A DNA stretch of 28,767 nt, from contig JAJYJA010000007.1 in NCBI GenBank assembly GCA_021789795.1, forward strand, positions 1-28,767, read 5' to 3'. The translations under genes and the position numbers were made by a program. The first letter of the stretch is position 1. Each line of letters starts with the position of its first letter. The stretch is from Deltaproteobacteria bacterium. GTDB taxonomy: Bacteria; Desulfobacterota; Desulfobulbia; Desulfobulbales; VMSU01. The notes beneath the pieces are model-generated. The model was not told where the DNA came from. It was given only the letters and a program-made list of their open reading frames with translations, and made no database searches. Shown here one piece after another: positions 17,683 to 25,705 of the stretch.

Positions 17683-19203
17683 ATGGCGACCGATCTGATT
17701 ATCAACGCCACCTCCTACGAGGTCCGGGTGGCCCTGGTGGAACACGGCGAGCTGGTGGAGTTCTACCTGGAACGGCCCTCGGAGAAGGGGCTGGTGGGCA
17801 ACATCTACCATGGCCGGGTGGTGCGGGTGTTGCCGGGGATGCAGGCGGCCTTCGTCGATATCGGCCTGGAGCGCACCGGTTTCCTGTACGTGGACGAGGT
17901 CAACGTCGGCAACCAGAAGATGGACAACCTGCCCTCCCCGACCAACGGCGACGACGACCACCTGGCCACCGATTTTTTGGTGCAGCGCGAGCCGGGCAGC
18001 AACATCGACGACCTGCTGGTGGAGGGCCAGGAGCTCTTGGTGCAGATCACCAAGGAACCCATCGGCAGCAAGGGCGCCCGGCTCACCTGCAACATCACCC
18101 TGCCCTGCCGCAACCTGGTCTTCATGCCCATGAACGACCACATCGGCGTCTCCCGCAAGATCGAGGACGAGGAGCTGCGCCAGCGGTTGAAGGAGATGAT
18201 CGAGGCCATGCGCCCGGCGGACACCGGCTTCATCGTCCGCACCGTGGCCGAGAACGCCACCCTGGAGGACATGGAGGCCGACATGGAGTTCCTCTTGAAC
18301 CTCTGGGGCGAGATCCAGACCCGGGCCTCCCGCCACCAGGTGCCAAGCCTGGTTTACGAGGACTTAGACATCATCCTGCGGGTGGTGCGGGACGTGTTCT
18401 CCACCGCCGTGGACCGGGTGGTGGTGGACGAGAAGGGCACCTACGACCGGGTGGTTAACTTCGTCGAGCACTTCGCCCCCCGCCTCCGTCACAAGGTCCA
18501 CCTGTTCTCGGAGGAGACCCCGGTTTTCGAGGCCTACGGCATCGAGATGGACATCAACCGGGTGCTGAACAAGAAGGTCTGGCTGCGCTGTGGCGGCTAC
18601 ATCATCATCGAGGCCACCGAGGCCCTGACCGTGATCGATGTCAACACCGGACGCTACGTGGGCAAGAACGACCTGGAGGACACCATCTTCAAGACCAACG
18701 CCGAGGCGGCCAAGGAGATCGCCTATCAGCTTCGGCTGCGCAACATCGGCGGCATCATCATCGTCGATTTCATCGACATGGAGAAGGAGGCCCATCGCGA
18801 GGAGGTGGGCCGCATCCTGCAAGAGGCGGTCAAGCGCGACAAGTGTCGGGTCAACATCCTCAAGGTCTCCGAGTTCGGCCTGGTGCAGATGACCAGGAAA
18901 CGCAGCCGCGAGGACCTAAACCGGATGATGTGCGAGCCCTGCCCCTGCTGCCGGGGCGACGGTTTCGTCAAGTCGCGGCGCACCGTGTGCTACGAGATCT
19001 TCCGCAACGTCTCCCTGCACGCCGCCAAGATCCCCGGCAACAAGGTGCGGATCATGGTCAGTCCGCCGGTGGCGGCCCTGATGCTCAAGGAGGAGGCGGA
19101 CACCATCCACCGGATCGAGGACGAAATCGGCAAGCAGATCAACATCGTGCCCGACAAGAACATCTCGCTAGAACGCTACGAGATTGCCTGGCAGAACGAC
19201 TGA
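17683..19203 (+). CDS. rng: Ribonuclease G (Rne/Rng family endoribonuclease)
   Basis: The protein is 506 aa, close to RNase G (about 490 aa) and lacking the long RNase E scaffold tail. It cleaves AU-rich single-stranded RNA with a preference for 5'-monophosphate ends and acts in 16S rRNA maturation and mRNA decay. An S1 domain spans about 38-125 (GNIYHGRVVRVLPGMQAAFV). The catalytic magnesium aspartates are D319 (TVIDVNTG) and D362 (VDFIDM). The zinc-link cysteines are C417, C420 and C422/C423 (CEPCPCCRG). The region KRSREDLNR matches the conserved segment before the zinc link. It stands upstream of rplU, an order common in Proteobacteria. The ATG has only a weak ribosome binding site. Confidence 0.93.
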   Translation: MATDLIINATSYEVRVALVEHGELVEFYLERPSEKGLVGNIYHGRVVRVLPGMQAAFVDIGLERTGFLYVDEVNVGNQKMDNLPSPTNGDDDHLATDFLVQREPGSNIDDLLVEGQELLVQITKEPIGSKGARLTCNITLPCRNLVFMPMNDHIGVSRKIEDEELRQRLKEMIEAMRPADTGFIVRTVAENATLEDMEADMEFLLNLWGEIQTRASRHQVPSLVYEDLDIILRVVRDVFSTAVDRVVVDEKGTYDRVVNFVEHFAPRLRHKVHLFSEETPVFEAYGIEMDINRVLNKKVWLRCGGYIIIEATEALTVIDVNTGRYVGKNDLEDTIFKTNAEAAKEIAYQLRLRNIGGIIIVDFIDMEKEAHREEVGRILQEAVKRDKCRVNILKVSEFGLVQMTRKRSREDLNRMMCEPCPCCRGDGFVKSRRTVCYEIFRNVSLHAAKIPGNKVRIMVSPPVAALMLKEEADTIHRIEDEIGKQINIVPDKNISLERYEIAWQND

Positions 19204-19239
19204 AACTAACGCCGGGCGAGATTTCCCTGGGCCGGAGGC

Positions 19240-19269
19240 TTGACAAAACGGCAATTTATGGTACATATT
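19240..19269 (+). promoter_or_regulatory. Promoter of rplU
   Basis: TTGACA (19240-19245) is perfect, and CATATT (19264-19269) is a 4/6 -10 box after 18 bp. It starts 37 nt after the rng stop. The leader downstream holds a GGCCCC/GGGGCC hairpin (19304-19309 and 19316-19321) just before the ribosome binding site. Confidence 0.55.
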
Positions 19270-19342
19270 GCTGTTTCGTTTAAGGACTTTTTGCTTTGAT
19301 GACGGCCCCTTCCCCGGGGCCAACGATTTCAGGAGGAGAATC

Positions 19343-19654
19343 ATGTACGCAATTATTCGCACCGGCGGCAAACAATACCAGGTTACCGCCGGTGAGCGGC
19401 TGCGGGTGGAAAAGCTGGTCGGCAACGTTGGCGACAGCATCGAACTGGCCGATGTCCTGATGGTGGCGGACGGCGAGGACATCAAGATCGGGCGGCCGGT
19501 GGTCGAGGGCGCCAAGGTCAGCGCCCGGATCGTGGAGCAGGACAAGGCCAAGAAGGTGGTGGTGTTCCGCAAACGGCGCCGGGGCGGCTACCGGGTGAAG
19601 AACGGCCATCGCCAACCCTTCACCGGCCTGGAGATCCAGGGGATTTCCCTCTGA
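19343..19654 (+). CDS. rplU: 50S ribosomal protein L21
   Basis: The protein is 103 aa, the standard L21 length, beginning MYAIIRTGGKQYQV. ATG 19343 is set by a strong AGGAGGAG at 19331-19338; an in-frame TTG at 19268 is ignored. L21 binds 23S rRNA in the large subunit. The C-terminal KKVVVFRKRRRGGYRVKNGH is the basic RNA-binding tail typical of the family. The usual partner rpmA follows, but after an unusual 176-nt gap carrying inverted repeats. Confidence 0.97.
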   Translation: MYAIIRTGGKQYQVTAGERLRVEKLVGNVGDSIELADVLMVADGEDIKIGRPVVEGAKVSARIVEQDKAKKVVVFRKRRRGGYRVKNGHRQPFTGLEIQGISL

Positions 19655-19664
19655 CCTTTCCCTC

Positions 19665-19703
19665 CGGCTTAGGCCGTAAGGCCAGGCCGGGCGACCTAAG
19701 CCG
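19665..19703 (+). repeat. Inverted repeat after rplU
   Basis: CGGCTTAGG (19665-19673) and CCTAAGCCG (19695-19703) form a perfect 9-bp stem with a 21-nt GC-rich loop. It begins 10 nt after the rplU stop and is followed by TTATTA. It may attenuate transcription between the two ribosomal protein genes. Confidence 0.5.
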
Positions 19704-19709
19704 TTATTA

Positions 19710-19790
19710 CAAAATAACTCCTTCATTTTCCACGACAAAAACGGCACCAGGAGCCGTGACGGAAGGGGGTCGAATGGCGGAGTTATTTTG
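19710..19790 (+). repeat. Long inverted repeat between rplU and rpmA (MITE-like or RNA switch)
   Basis: CAAAATAACTCCTTCATT (19710-19727) and AATGGCGGAGTTATTTTG (19773-19790) are inverted repeats matching at 16 of 18 positions. An inner hairpin ACGGC/GCCGT (19741-19745 and 19753-19757) sits at the centre. The AT-rich ends contrast with the GC-rich surroundings. A small mobile-element remnant or a regulatory RNA for L27 are both possible. Confidence 0.6.
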
Positions 19791-19830
19791 GTGACGGAAC
19801 CTAATCTCACCTAAAAGTAGAGGAACGACA

Positions 19831-20097
19831 ATGGCACATAAGAAGGCGGGCGGCAGCTCACGAAACGGCCGGGACAGCCAGTCCCAGCGCCGGGGAATCA
19901 AGCGGTTCGGCGGTCAGGCGGTACGGGCCGGCAACATCCTGGTGCGTCAGGTGGGCACCAAGATCCATCCCGGCACCAACGTCGGCTGCGGCAAGGATTA
20001 CACCCTGTTCGCCTTGATCGACGGGGTGGTGTCATACGAGAGCTTTGGCCGGGACCGGAAGCGGGCCTGCGTCTATCCCCCGGCGGTCAACCCTTAA
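19831..20097 (+). CDS. rpmA: 50S ribosomal protein L27
   Basis: The protein is 88 aa, the standard L27 length, beginning MAHKKAGGSSRNGRDSQSQR. It includes the family motif GTKIHPGTNVGCGKDYTLFA. L27 reaches the peptidyl transferase centre with its N-terminus; no Firmicute-type cleavable prepeptide is present. GAGGA lies 8 nt upstream of the ATG. It follows the inverted repeats after rplU and precedes obgE, the classical rplU-rpmA-obgE order. Confidence 0.97.
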   Translation: MAHKKAGGSSRNGRDSQSQRRGIKRFGGQAVRAGNILVRQVGTKIHPGTNVGCGKDYTLFALIDGVVSYESFGRDRKRACVYPPAVNP

Positions 20098-20114
20098 ACC
20101 GTCCCCTCCCCGCA

Positions 20115-20164
20115 GGGCCGGCACCCCTCGTCTGACGACGGGAAGGGCCGGCCCTTGCCGTTTT
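20115..20164 (+). terminator. Rho-independent-like terminator after rpmA
   Basis: GGGCCGGC (20115-20122) pairs with GCCGGCCC (20147-20154). A smaller CGTC/GACG hairpin lies inside. A short T run (20161-20164) follows after six bases. It would separate ribosomal protein transcription from obgE, possibly partially. Confidence 0.55.
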
Positions 20165-20211
20165 AGCCGCCCCGACGACTCGGGCTGGCCATCCTCCGGT
20201 TCCCACGAATT

Positions 20212-21255
20212 ATGACCTTCATCGACGAGGCGAAATTCTTTGTCAAGGGCGGGGATGGCGGCCGAGGCTGCGTCAGCTTCCGGCGGGAGAAGTTCGTCCC
20301 CAAGGGGGGGCCGGACGGCGGCGACGGCGGCGACGGCGGCTCCGTGTACCTGGAGGCCTCCACCCGCTTGCACTCGCTGATCGACTTTACCTACCGTTCC
20401 CATTTCCACGCCAGAGACGGCGGCCACGGCCAGGGCAAGAAGATGCACGGCAAAAACGGCTCCGACCTGGTGGTGCCGGTGCCCAGGGGCTCGACGGTAA
20501 AAGACGCCGAAAGCGGCGAGGTGCTGGCTGATCTGCTGTGTGCCGGCGACCGCTTCCTGGCCGCCCAGGGCGGCGACGGCGGCCGGGGCAACGTCCATTA
20601 CGCCAGTTCCCAGAACCGCGCCCCCCGGCAGGCCAGCCCCGGCTATCCGGGGCAGGGTCGCTGGCTGGCCGTCGAGCTTAAACTCCTCGCCGATATCGGG
20701 CTGATCGGCCTGCCCAACGCCGGCAAGTCCACCCTCCTCTCCCGGCTCTCCGCCGCCCAGCCCAAGATCGGCGACTACCCGTTCACCACCCTGGAACCAC
20801 AACTCGGGGCCCTGGAAACCGAGGAGGCGAACTCCATCATCATCGCCGACCTGCCGGGCCTGATCGAGGGCGCCCATCAGGGGGTGGGGCTGGGACACAA
20901 ATTTCTGCGCCATGCCGAGCGCACCCGGGTGCTGCTGCACCTGGTGGCGGGCGACGGCGGACCTGACGAGACCTGGCGCCGCTACCAGACCATCGAGGAG
21001 GAGCTCAGTCGCTACCGGGAGGGACGACTCTCCCGACAACGCCTGGTGGCCATCAACAAGGCCGATGTCATGTCGGAGGAAGAGCGGCTGGCGACCGAGG
21101 CCCTCTTCGCCGGTCAGGGCATCGAGACCCTGAGCATCTCCGCCCTTACCGGCCAGGGTCTCGACCGGCTGCGTTCCCGGCTGGTCGAACTTCTGGCCCT
21201 TGACGACCGGCCAGACCCCGGCCATGAAGATGACGAAGAGCCGACAACCAACTGA
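20212..21255 (+). CDS. obgE: GTPase Obg (CgtA)
   Basis: The protein is 347 aa. The Obg fold is the glycine-rich N-terminus (1-158, with KGGDGGRGCVSFRREKF and DGGDGGDGGSVYLEA). The GTPase domain has GLPNAGKST (166-174), the TT of switch I (FTTLEPQLG), DLPGLIEGA (213-221) and NKAD (282-285), with ISALTGQG as G5. Obg is an essential GTPase associated with the 50S subunit, linked to ribosome assembly and stress (ppGpp) signalling. The C-terminus is short and acidic, without the OCT domain of Bacillus Obg. The next gene overlaps its end by 32 nt. Confidence 0.95.
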   Translation: MTFIDEAKFFVKGGDGGRGCVSFRREKFVPKGGPDGGDGGDGGSVYLEASTRLHSLIDFTYRSHFHARDGGHGQGKKMHGKNGSDLVVPVPRGSTVKDAESGEVLADLLCAGDRFLAAQGGDGGRGNVHYASSQNRAPRQASPGYPGQGRWLAVELKLLADIGLIGLPNAGKSTLLSRLSAAQPKIGDYPFTTLEPQLGALETEEANSIIIADLPGLIEGAHQGVGLGHKFLRHAERTRVLLHLVAGDGGPDETWRRYQTIEEELSRYREGRLSRQRLVAINKADVMSEEERLATEALFAGQGIETLSISALTGQGLDRLRSRLVELLALDDRPDPGHEDDEEPTTN

Positions 21256-22390
21256 GGAAGAGGGCCGGGAGCTGCGCGGGCGATTGCTGGCCCAGGCCCG
21301 GCGGGTGGTGGTCAAGGTGGGCAGCGCCGTCCTGACCGACGACCAGGGTTTGAACCAGAAGGTCATGGAAGGCCTGGCCCGCGACCTCTGTCTGCTCGTC
21401 TCCCAGGGCCGGGAGGTGGTACTGGTCTCCTCGGGGGCGGTGGCCGCTGGCCGCCGGGCCCTTGGCCTGGGGGGCCGGGCGCTTACCATGCGCGAGAAAC
21501 AGGCCGCCGCCGCCCTGGGCCAGGTGCGGCTGATGCGCGCCTACGAGGACATCTTCGCCGGGCTCAACCAGAAGGTGGCCCAGGTGCTGCTCACCCACGA
21601 CGACCTGGCCCACCGCGACCGCTATCTGAACATCAGGAACACCCTGCTGACCATGTTCGACTGGCGGGTGCTGCCGATCATCAACGAAAACGACACCGTC
21701 TCGGTCAAGGAACTGCGCTTCGGCGACAACGACACCCTGGCGGCCATGACCACCAACCTGATCGACGCCGACCTCCTGGCCTGCCTGACCGATGTCGAGG
21801 GCCTCTACACCGGCGATCCGGCCCGTGACCCCCAGGCCCGCCTGCTGGGCACGGTGGCCAGGGTGGACGATGAGATCGAGGCCATGGCCGGGCAGCTCTC
21901 GGGCGCGCTCGGCACTGGCGGGATGCGCAGCAAGATCATGGCGGCCCGCATGGTTTCGGCCCGGGGCGGCAGCTCCTTCATCGGCCCGGGCCGGGAGCCC
22001 GGCGCCCTGACCCGGCTCTTCGCCGGCCAGGAGGTGGGCACCTTCTTCCTCCCCCAGCCCGAGAAGATGCACAGCCGCAAGCACTGGATCGCCTACACCC
22101 TGCGACCCAAGGGTTTCCTGGTATTAGACGACGGGGCCTGCCGGGCGGTGGCCAGCGGCGGCAAGAGCCTGCTGCCCTCCGGCATCCTGGAGACCAGGGG
22201 CCATTTCCACATCGGCGACCCGGTGCGCTGTCTGGACCGGAACGAGGCGCCCGTAGCCGCCGGCCTGGTCAACTACTCGGCCGACGACATCCGCCGCATC
22301 CAAGGGATGCGCAGCCAGGCGATCCGCGAGGTCCTGGGCTTCATGGACAGCGAGGAGGTTATCCACCGGGACAACCTGGTGGTGCTGTAG
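21224..22390 (+). CDS. proB: Glutamate 5-kinase with PUA domain
   Basis: The protein is 388 aa from ATG 21224; ATG 21230 and TTG 21200 are in-frame alternatives and none has a good ribosome binding site. It phosphorylates glutamate to gamma-glutamyl phosphate, the first step of proline synthesis. The amino acid kinase domain begins RRVVVKVGSAVLTDD; VSSGAVAAGR, NENDTVSV and FGDNDTLAAM are family motifs, as is GTGGMRSKIMAARM (nucleotide site). Residues about 295-380 form the C-terminal PUA domain (GFLVLDDGACRAVASGGKSLLPSGI), common in proteobacterial ProB. Translation is probably coupled to obgE. Its natural partner proA is 1.1 kb downstream, separated by a low-GC gene. Confidence 0.95.
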   Translation: MKMTKSRQPTEEEGRELRGRLLAQARRVVVKVGSAVLTDDQGLNQKVMEGLARDLCLLVSQGREVVLVSSGAVAAGRRALGLGGRALTMREKQAAAALGQVRLMRAYEDIFAGLNQKVAQVLLTHDDLAHRDRYLNIRNTLLTMFDWRVLPIINENDTVSVKELRFGDNDTLAAMTTNLIDADLLACLTDVEGLYTGDPARDPQARLLGTVARVDDEIEAMAGQLSGALGTGGMRSKIMAARMVSARGGSSFIGPGREPGALTRLFAGQEVGTFFLPQPEKMHSRKHWIAYTLRPKGFLVLDDGACRAVASGGKSLLPSGILETRGHFHIGDPVRCLDRNEAPVAAGLVNYSADDIRRIQGMRSQAIREVLGFMDSEEVIHRDNLVVL

Positions 22391-22415
22391 AGAAGAGGGC
22401 GGCTTTCCAGGTTGG

Positions 22416-22442
22416 TTAGACTGTTAGGCTGTAGGCTGCTAG
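22416..22442 (+). repeat. Short degenerate tandem repeat at the left edge of the AT-rich insert
   Basis: TTAGACTG (22416-22423), TTAGGCTG (22424-22431), TAGGCTG (22432-22438) and CTAG (22439-22442) are near-tandem 7-8 bp units. They lie between the proB stop and the start of the low-GC gene and may mark an insertion junction. Confidence 0.5.
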
Positions 22443-22476
22443 ATAAAAACTTCGAGCTTGTTAGCGATTGGAGATA

Positions 22477-23391
22477 ATGATCACTATATATCTCGATCAC
22501 AATGTTATAGATGGCTTTGACAAAGGAGAGACGGCATATATTGATCCCTTGTTTGCCGACAAAAAAATTCTGCTAATCGTATCGTTAGCGTCAGTTGACG
22601 AAATATTCAGAGGAGGAGATGAGGCCAGATCAGAGAAGAATATCGAATCGTTGAAGAGATTAGGAGTCCGATACATCCATCATGATCCCGACGAATCTCA
22701 CATGTCAATAAATGAATTGGATTACGAAAACATGCGTGACAAATGGGCCAAGATGCAATCAGAAGTAGGCCCCCTAAACGACTCCTATTCCCAATTCATC
22801 AACTCACTGTACCGCGGCAATACACCGGAAACAATCCAAGAAATGGATGAAGCCATAGAAAATCAAGTTGCATGGATCAAGAATAACTATGATAAGTTCC
22901 CAAGCGTAAAAATACAAATGGACACAATCTTACACGATCCGCAGGAATACAAAGAATTGTCCAGACAAGCTCTTCACCTTAAAGGTCTGCTTCCCTTCAC
23001 TCCAAAGGAAATAAACAACATTCAGGAGAAGAAAGTTTTCTGGTTCTGCGTAGATAAGCTAAAGAGTGCAGACAACTCAAATCTCCAGCTTATTGGCGAG
23101 AGTATTGAAAACGAAATCAAAAGTGCCAAGACTATCAGTGATCAATTCACCATTGTCTTCTATTGGCTAAATTTTTTCGGGTACTATCCAGACGATCTGA
23201 CAAAAAAAAATAAAGCGAGATCTAATTTCTCAGATGCTACCCACGCGGAATACGCTATTGCCTGTGACGGTCTCCTTACATCAGACAAAAAGTTCGCGCA
23301 CAGAGCCGCTGCTGCTATAGGAGCACTGGAATTGAGGACTAAAGTGAGTTCTAACGCTACCGATCTGCTGCACCGGATCGTGGCCGAATAA
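22477..23391 (+). CDS. PIN-like nuclease domain protein, probably horizontally acquired
   Basis: The protein is 304 aa from ATG 22477 (GGAG 3 nt upstream, a short spacing). Acidic residues sit in a PIN-like order: D7 (IYLDHN) after the first strand, E42 (SVDEIF) in the second, and D253, D264 and D270 in SDATHAEYAIACDGLLTSD near the C-terminus. The large helical insertion between about 75 and 245 has no recognisable motif. PIN domains are metal-dependent RNases found in toxins and in defence or RNA-processing proteins; no antitoxin-like gene adjoins. G+C is about 40% in two lines counted by eye, against about 70% around it, and the gene splits proB from proA. These facts point to recent acquisition. 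A role in phage defence or stress is only a guess. Confidence 0.72.
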   Translation: MITIYLDHNVIDGFDKGETAYIDPLFADKKILLIVSLASVDEIFRGGDEARSEKNIESLKRLGVRYIHHDPDESHMSINELDYENMRDKWAKMQSEVGPLNDSYSQFINSLYRGNTPETIQEMDEAIENQVAWIKNNYDKFPSVKIQMDTILHDPQEYKELSRQALHLKGLLPFTPKEINNIQEKKVFWFCVDKLKSADNSNLQLIGESIENEIKSAKTISDQFTIVFYWLNFFGYYPDDLTKKNKARSNFSDATHAEYAIACDGLLTSDKKFAHRAAAAIGALELRTKVSSNATDLLHRIVAE

Positions 23392-23505
23392 TGCCCCATG
23401 CCTGACAGTATTTTCCATGAACTAACAAATTAAATTCCCAAGCCTACCGGGCTGGAACTTACAGTTGCAAGATCAACCAGTTACCCATGCGAAGAGGAGA
23501 AAGCG

Positions 23506-24762
23506 ATGACCGTTAACGAGACGATTACCAACCTGGCGATAGCGGCCCGGCGGGCGGCCCGGAGTCTGGGCACCCTGTCCAGCGCGGTCAAGGACCGGGC
23601 GCTCCTCAAGATGGCCGTGGCCCTGGACGCCCAGCGCGACAAGCTTCGGGCCGAAAACGACAAGGACCTGGCGTCGGGCCGGGCCCAGGGCCTGTCCGCC
23701 GCCATGCTCGACCGCCTAAGCCTGACCGACAAGGCCATCGACTCCATGATCGCCGGGCTGAAGGAGGTGGCGGCCCTGCCCGACCCGGTGGGCGAGATCA
23801 CCGAGATGCACCGGCGGCCCAACGGCATGCGGGTGGGCCGGATGCGCATCCCGCTGGGGGTGATCGGCATGATCTACGAGTCCCGACCCAACGTCACGGT
23901 GGACGCCGCCGCCCTCTGCCTCAAGGCCGGCAACGCCATCCTGCTGCGGGGCGGCTCGGAGGCCATCCACTCCAACCTGGCCCTGGCCCAACTGATGCAG
24001 GAGGTGCTGACCGGGGAGGGCATCCCGGCGGCGGCGGTGCAGGTCATCCCCACCACCGACAGGGAGGCGGTGACCGCCATGCTCAAGCTTGAGGAGCATA
24101 TCGACCTGATCATCCCCCGGGGCGGCGAGGGCCTGATCCGGTTCGTGGCCGAAAACTCGCGCATCCCGGTGCTCAAGCACTACAAGGGGGTGTGCCACAT
24201 CTTCGTGGACGAGTCCGCCGATCTGACCATGGCCGGCGACATCGTGATCAACGCCAAGGCGCAGCGGCCGGGGGTCTGCAACGCCCTGGAGACCCTGCTC
24301 GTCCACCGGGCGATCGCCCCCCGGGCCCTGCCGGTGCTCGGCGAACGGCTCAAGGAGGCCCAGGTGGAGCTGCGGGGCTGCCCCGAGACCTGCGCCCTCT
24401 TGCCCTACGCCGTCCCGGCCACCGAGGCCGACTGGCCCGCCGAGTACCTCGACCTCATCCTGGCGGTACGGGTGGTGGACGACCTGGACGCGGCCCTCGA
24501 CCACATCGCCCGCTACGGCTCCCTGCACACCGAATCGATCATCACCGCCAGCTACGCCAACGCCCAGCGCTTCCTCCGCGAGGTGGACTCCTCCTCGGTG
24601 ATGGTCAACGCCTCCACCCGCTTCAGCGACGGCGGCCAGTTCGGACTGGGGGCCGAGATCGGCATCAGCACCACCAAGCTGCACGCCTACGGGCCGATGG
24701 GCTTGAAGGAGCTGACCACCAAGAAGTTCATCGTTTACGGCGACGGCCAGATCCGCAACTAA
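23506..24762 (+). CDS. proA: Gamma-glutamyl phosphate reductase
   Basis: The protein is 418 aa, the standard ProA length. It reduces gamma-glutamyl phosphate to glutamate semialdehyde with NADPH, the second step of proline synthesis. It has the aldehyde dehydrogenase fold with catalytic Cys258 in RPGVCNALETLL. Other family segments are GMIYESRPNVTVDAAALCLKAGNA (split around 121-144), LRGGSEA, and HTESIITASYANAQRF. AGAGGAGAAAG lies upstream of ATG 23506. The gap of 114 nt after the PIN-like gene shows no clear promoter, so proA may depend on readthrough across the inserted gene. It is followed 18 nt later by nadD. Confidence 0.96.
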   Translation: MTVNETITNLAIAARRAARSLGTLSSAVKDRALLKMAVALDAQRDKLRAENDKDLASGRAQGLSAAMLDRLSLTDKAIDSMIAGLKEVAALPDPVGEITEMHRRPNGMRVGRMRIPLGVIGMIYESRPNVTVDAAALCLKAGNAILLRGGSEAIHSNLALAQLMQEVLTGEGIPAAAVQVIPTTDREAVTAMLKLEEHIDLIIPRGGEGLIRFVAENSRIPVLKHYKGVCHIFVDESADLTMAGDIVINAKAQRPGVCNALETLLVHRAIAPRALPVLGERLKEAQVELRGCPETCALLPYAVPATEADWPAEYLDLILAVRVVDDLDAALDHIARYGSLHTESIITASYANAQRFLREVDSSSVMVNASTRFSDGGQFGLGAEIGISTTKLHAYGPMGLKELTTKKFIVYGDGQIRN

Positions 24763-24780
24763 GCACCACCCGCGGCCAGC

Positions 24781-25470
24781 ATGTCCTTGAACGCCGACCC
24801 GCCCCCCTGTCCCGGCCCGCTAGGAATCCTGGGCGGCACCTTCGACCCGCCGCACCACGGCCATCTGGCCCTGGCCCGGTCGGTGGGGGAACGGCTGGGC
24901 CTAGAGCGGGTGTGGCTGATTCCCGCCGCCTGGCCGCCTCACAAACCGCCCTACGCCATCACCCCCTTCCCGCTTAGGGCCGCCATGATCCAGGCGGCCA
25001 TCGCGGGCGATCCCCGCCTGGGCGTAAGCCTGATCGAGCAGGACACCAACGGCCCCTCCTTCTCCATCGACACCCTGGAACGACTGGCCGCCTCCGAGGC
25101 CAAGGGCCGACGCCTCTACTTCATCATCGGCTCCGACGCCTTCGCCGACCTGCCCTCCTGGCATCGCTTCGCCGAACTGCCACGCCTGGCCAGCTTAGTG
25201 GTGGTGAGCCGGATCGGCCAGGCGCGTCAGGCGCGGATCGACGAGCTGATGCGCCGCCACTTCCCGGAGTTTGCGCCCGCCGCCGATGGCCGCTGGCAAG
25301 CGGCGGGCAAAAATGACCTCCTGCATCTCAACCTGCCGGTGGCGGGGATCTCCTCGACCGAGGTCCGCGACCTGGCCCGCCGGGGCGAGGACCTCTCCGG
25401 CCTGGTGCCGGCCCCGGTGGCGGAGCTGATCGCCCGGCGCCGCCTATACACCGGCCAAGCCGACCCCTGA
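24781..25470 (+). CDS. nadD: Nicotinate-nucleotide adenylyltransferase
   Basis: The protein is 229 aa. It joins nicotinate mononucleotide to ATP to give deamido-NAD, a step of NAD synthesis. The nucleotidyltransferase signature GGTFDPPHHGH (18-28) and the C-terminal ISSTEVR motif are intact; PAAWPPHK and FIIGSDAF are further family segments. The start ATG 24781 has no strong ribosome binding site and lies 18 nt after the proA stop, so it probably shares its transcript. The proA-nadD order is common in Desulfobacterota and other Proteobacteria. Confidence 0.94.
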   Translation: MSLNADPPPCPGPLGILGGTFDPPHHGHLALARSVGERLGLERVWLIPAAWPPHKPPYAITPFPLRAAMIQAAIAGDPRLGVSLIEQDTNGPSFSIDTLERLAASEAKGRRLYFIIGSDAFADLPSWHRFAELPRLASLVVVSRIGQARQARIDELMRRHFPEFAPAADGRWQAAGKNDLLHLNLPVAGISSTEVRDLARRGEDLSGLVPAPVAELIARRRLYTGQADP

Positions 25471-25530
25471 GTGAAAGATAGTCCCAACGGTCCCCAGCCG
25501 GTGCCAACTCTGCGGCACTAAGCTGGATAG

Positions 25531-25560
25531 TTGCCAAGTTGTTTCCGCGCCGCTCATAAT
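25531..25560 (+). promoter_or_regulatory. Promoter of the virJ-mprF operon
   Basis: TTGCCA (25531-25536, 5/6) and CATAAT (25555-25560, 5/6) are separated by 18 bp. The transcript would start near 25567, about 140 nt before the first gene. Confidence 0.5.
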
Positions 25561-25615
25561 CCGCCGGCCAGGGCCGCCAGCACTTGCCGCCCGCCAGGCG
25601 ATAAGGTACATTGTC

Positions 25616-25669
25616 GCGGCCATGCGGCCCCCAACGCCGCCGCTGGCCGCATCCAGGCCCCATGGCCGC
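25616..25669 (+). repeat. Nested inverted repeats in the leader of the virJ-like gene
   Basis: ATGCGGCC (25622-25629) pairs with GGCCGCAT (25645-25652). The overlapping GCGGCCATG (25616-25624) pairs with CATGGCCGC (25661-25669). The two pairings compete, so the leader could switch between folds; GC-rich chance pairing is also possible. Confidence 0.4.
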
Positions 25670-25705
25670 CAGGCAAAAACCTTAAACCACCTAAGTGAAC
25701 AACGC

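Noticed and set aside
22477..23391. Classical type II toxin-antitoxin pair
   Set aside because: The PIN-like gene has no small antitoxin-like gene next to it; both neighbours are proline synthesis genes, and the protein is much longer than VapC toxins.
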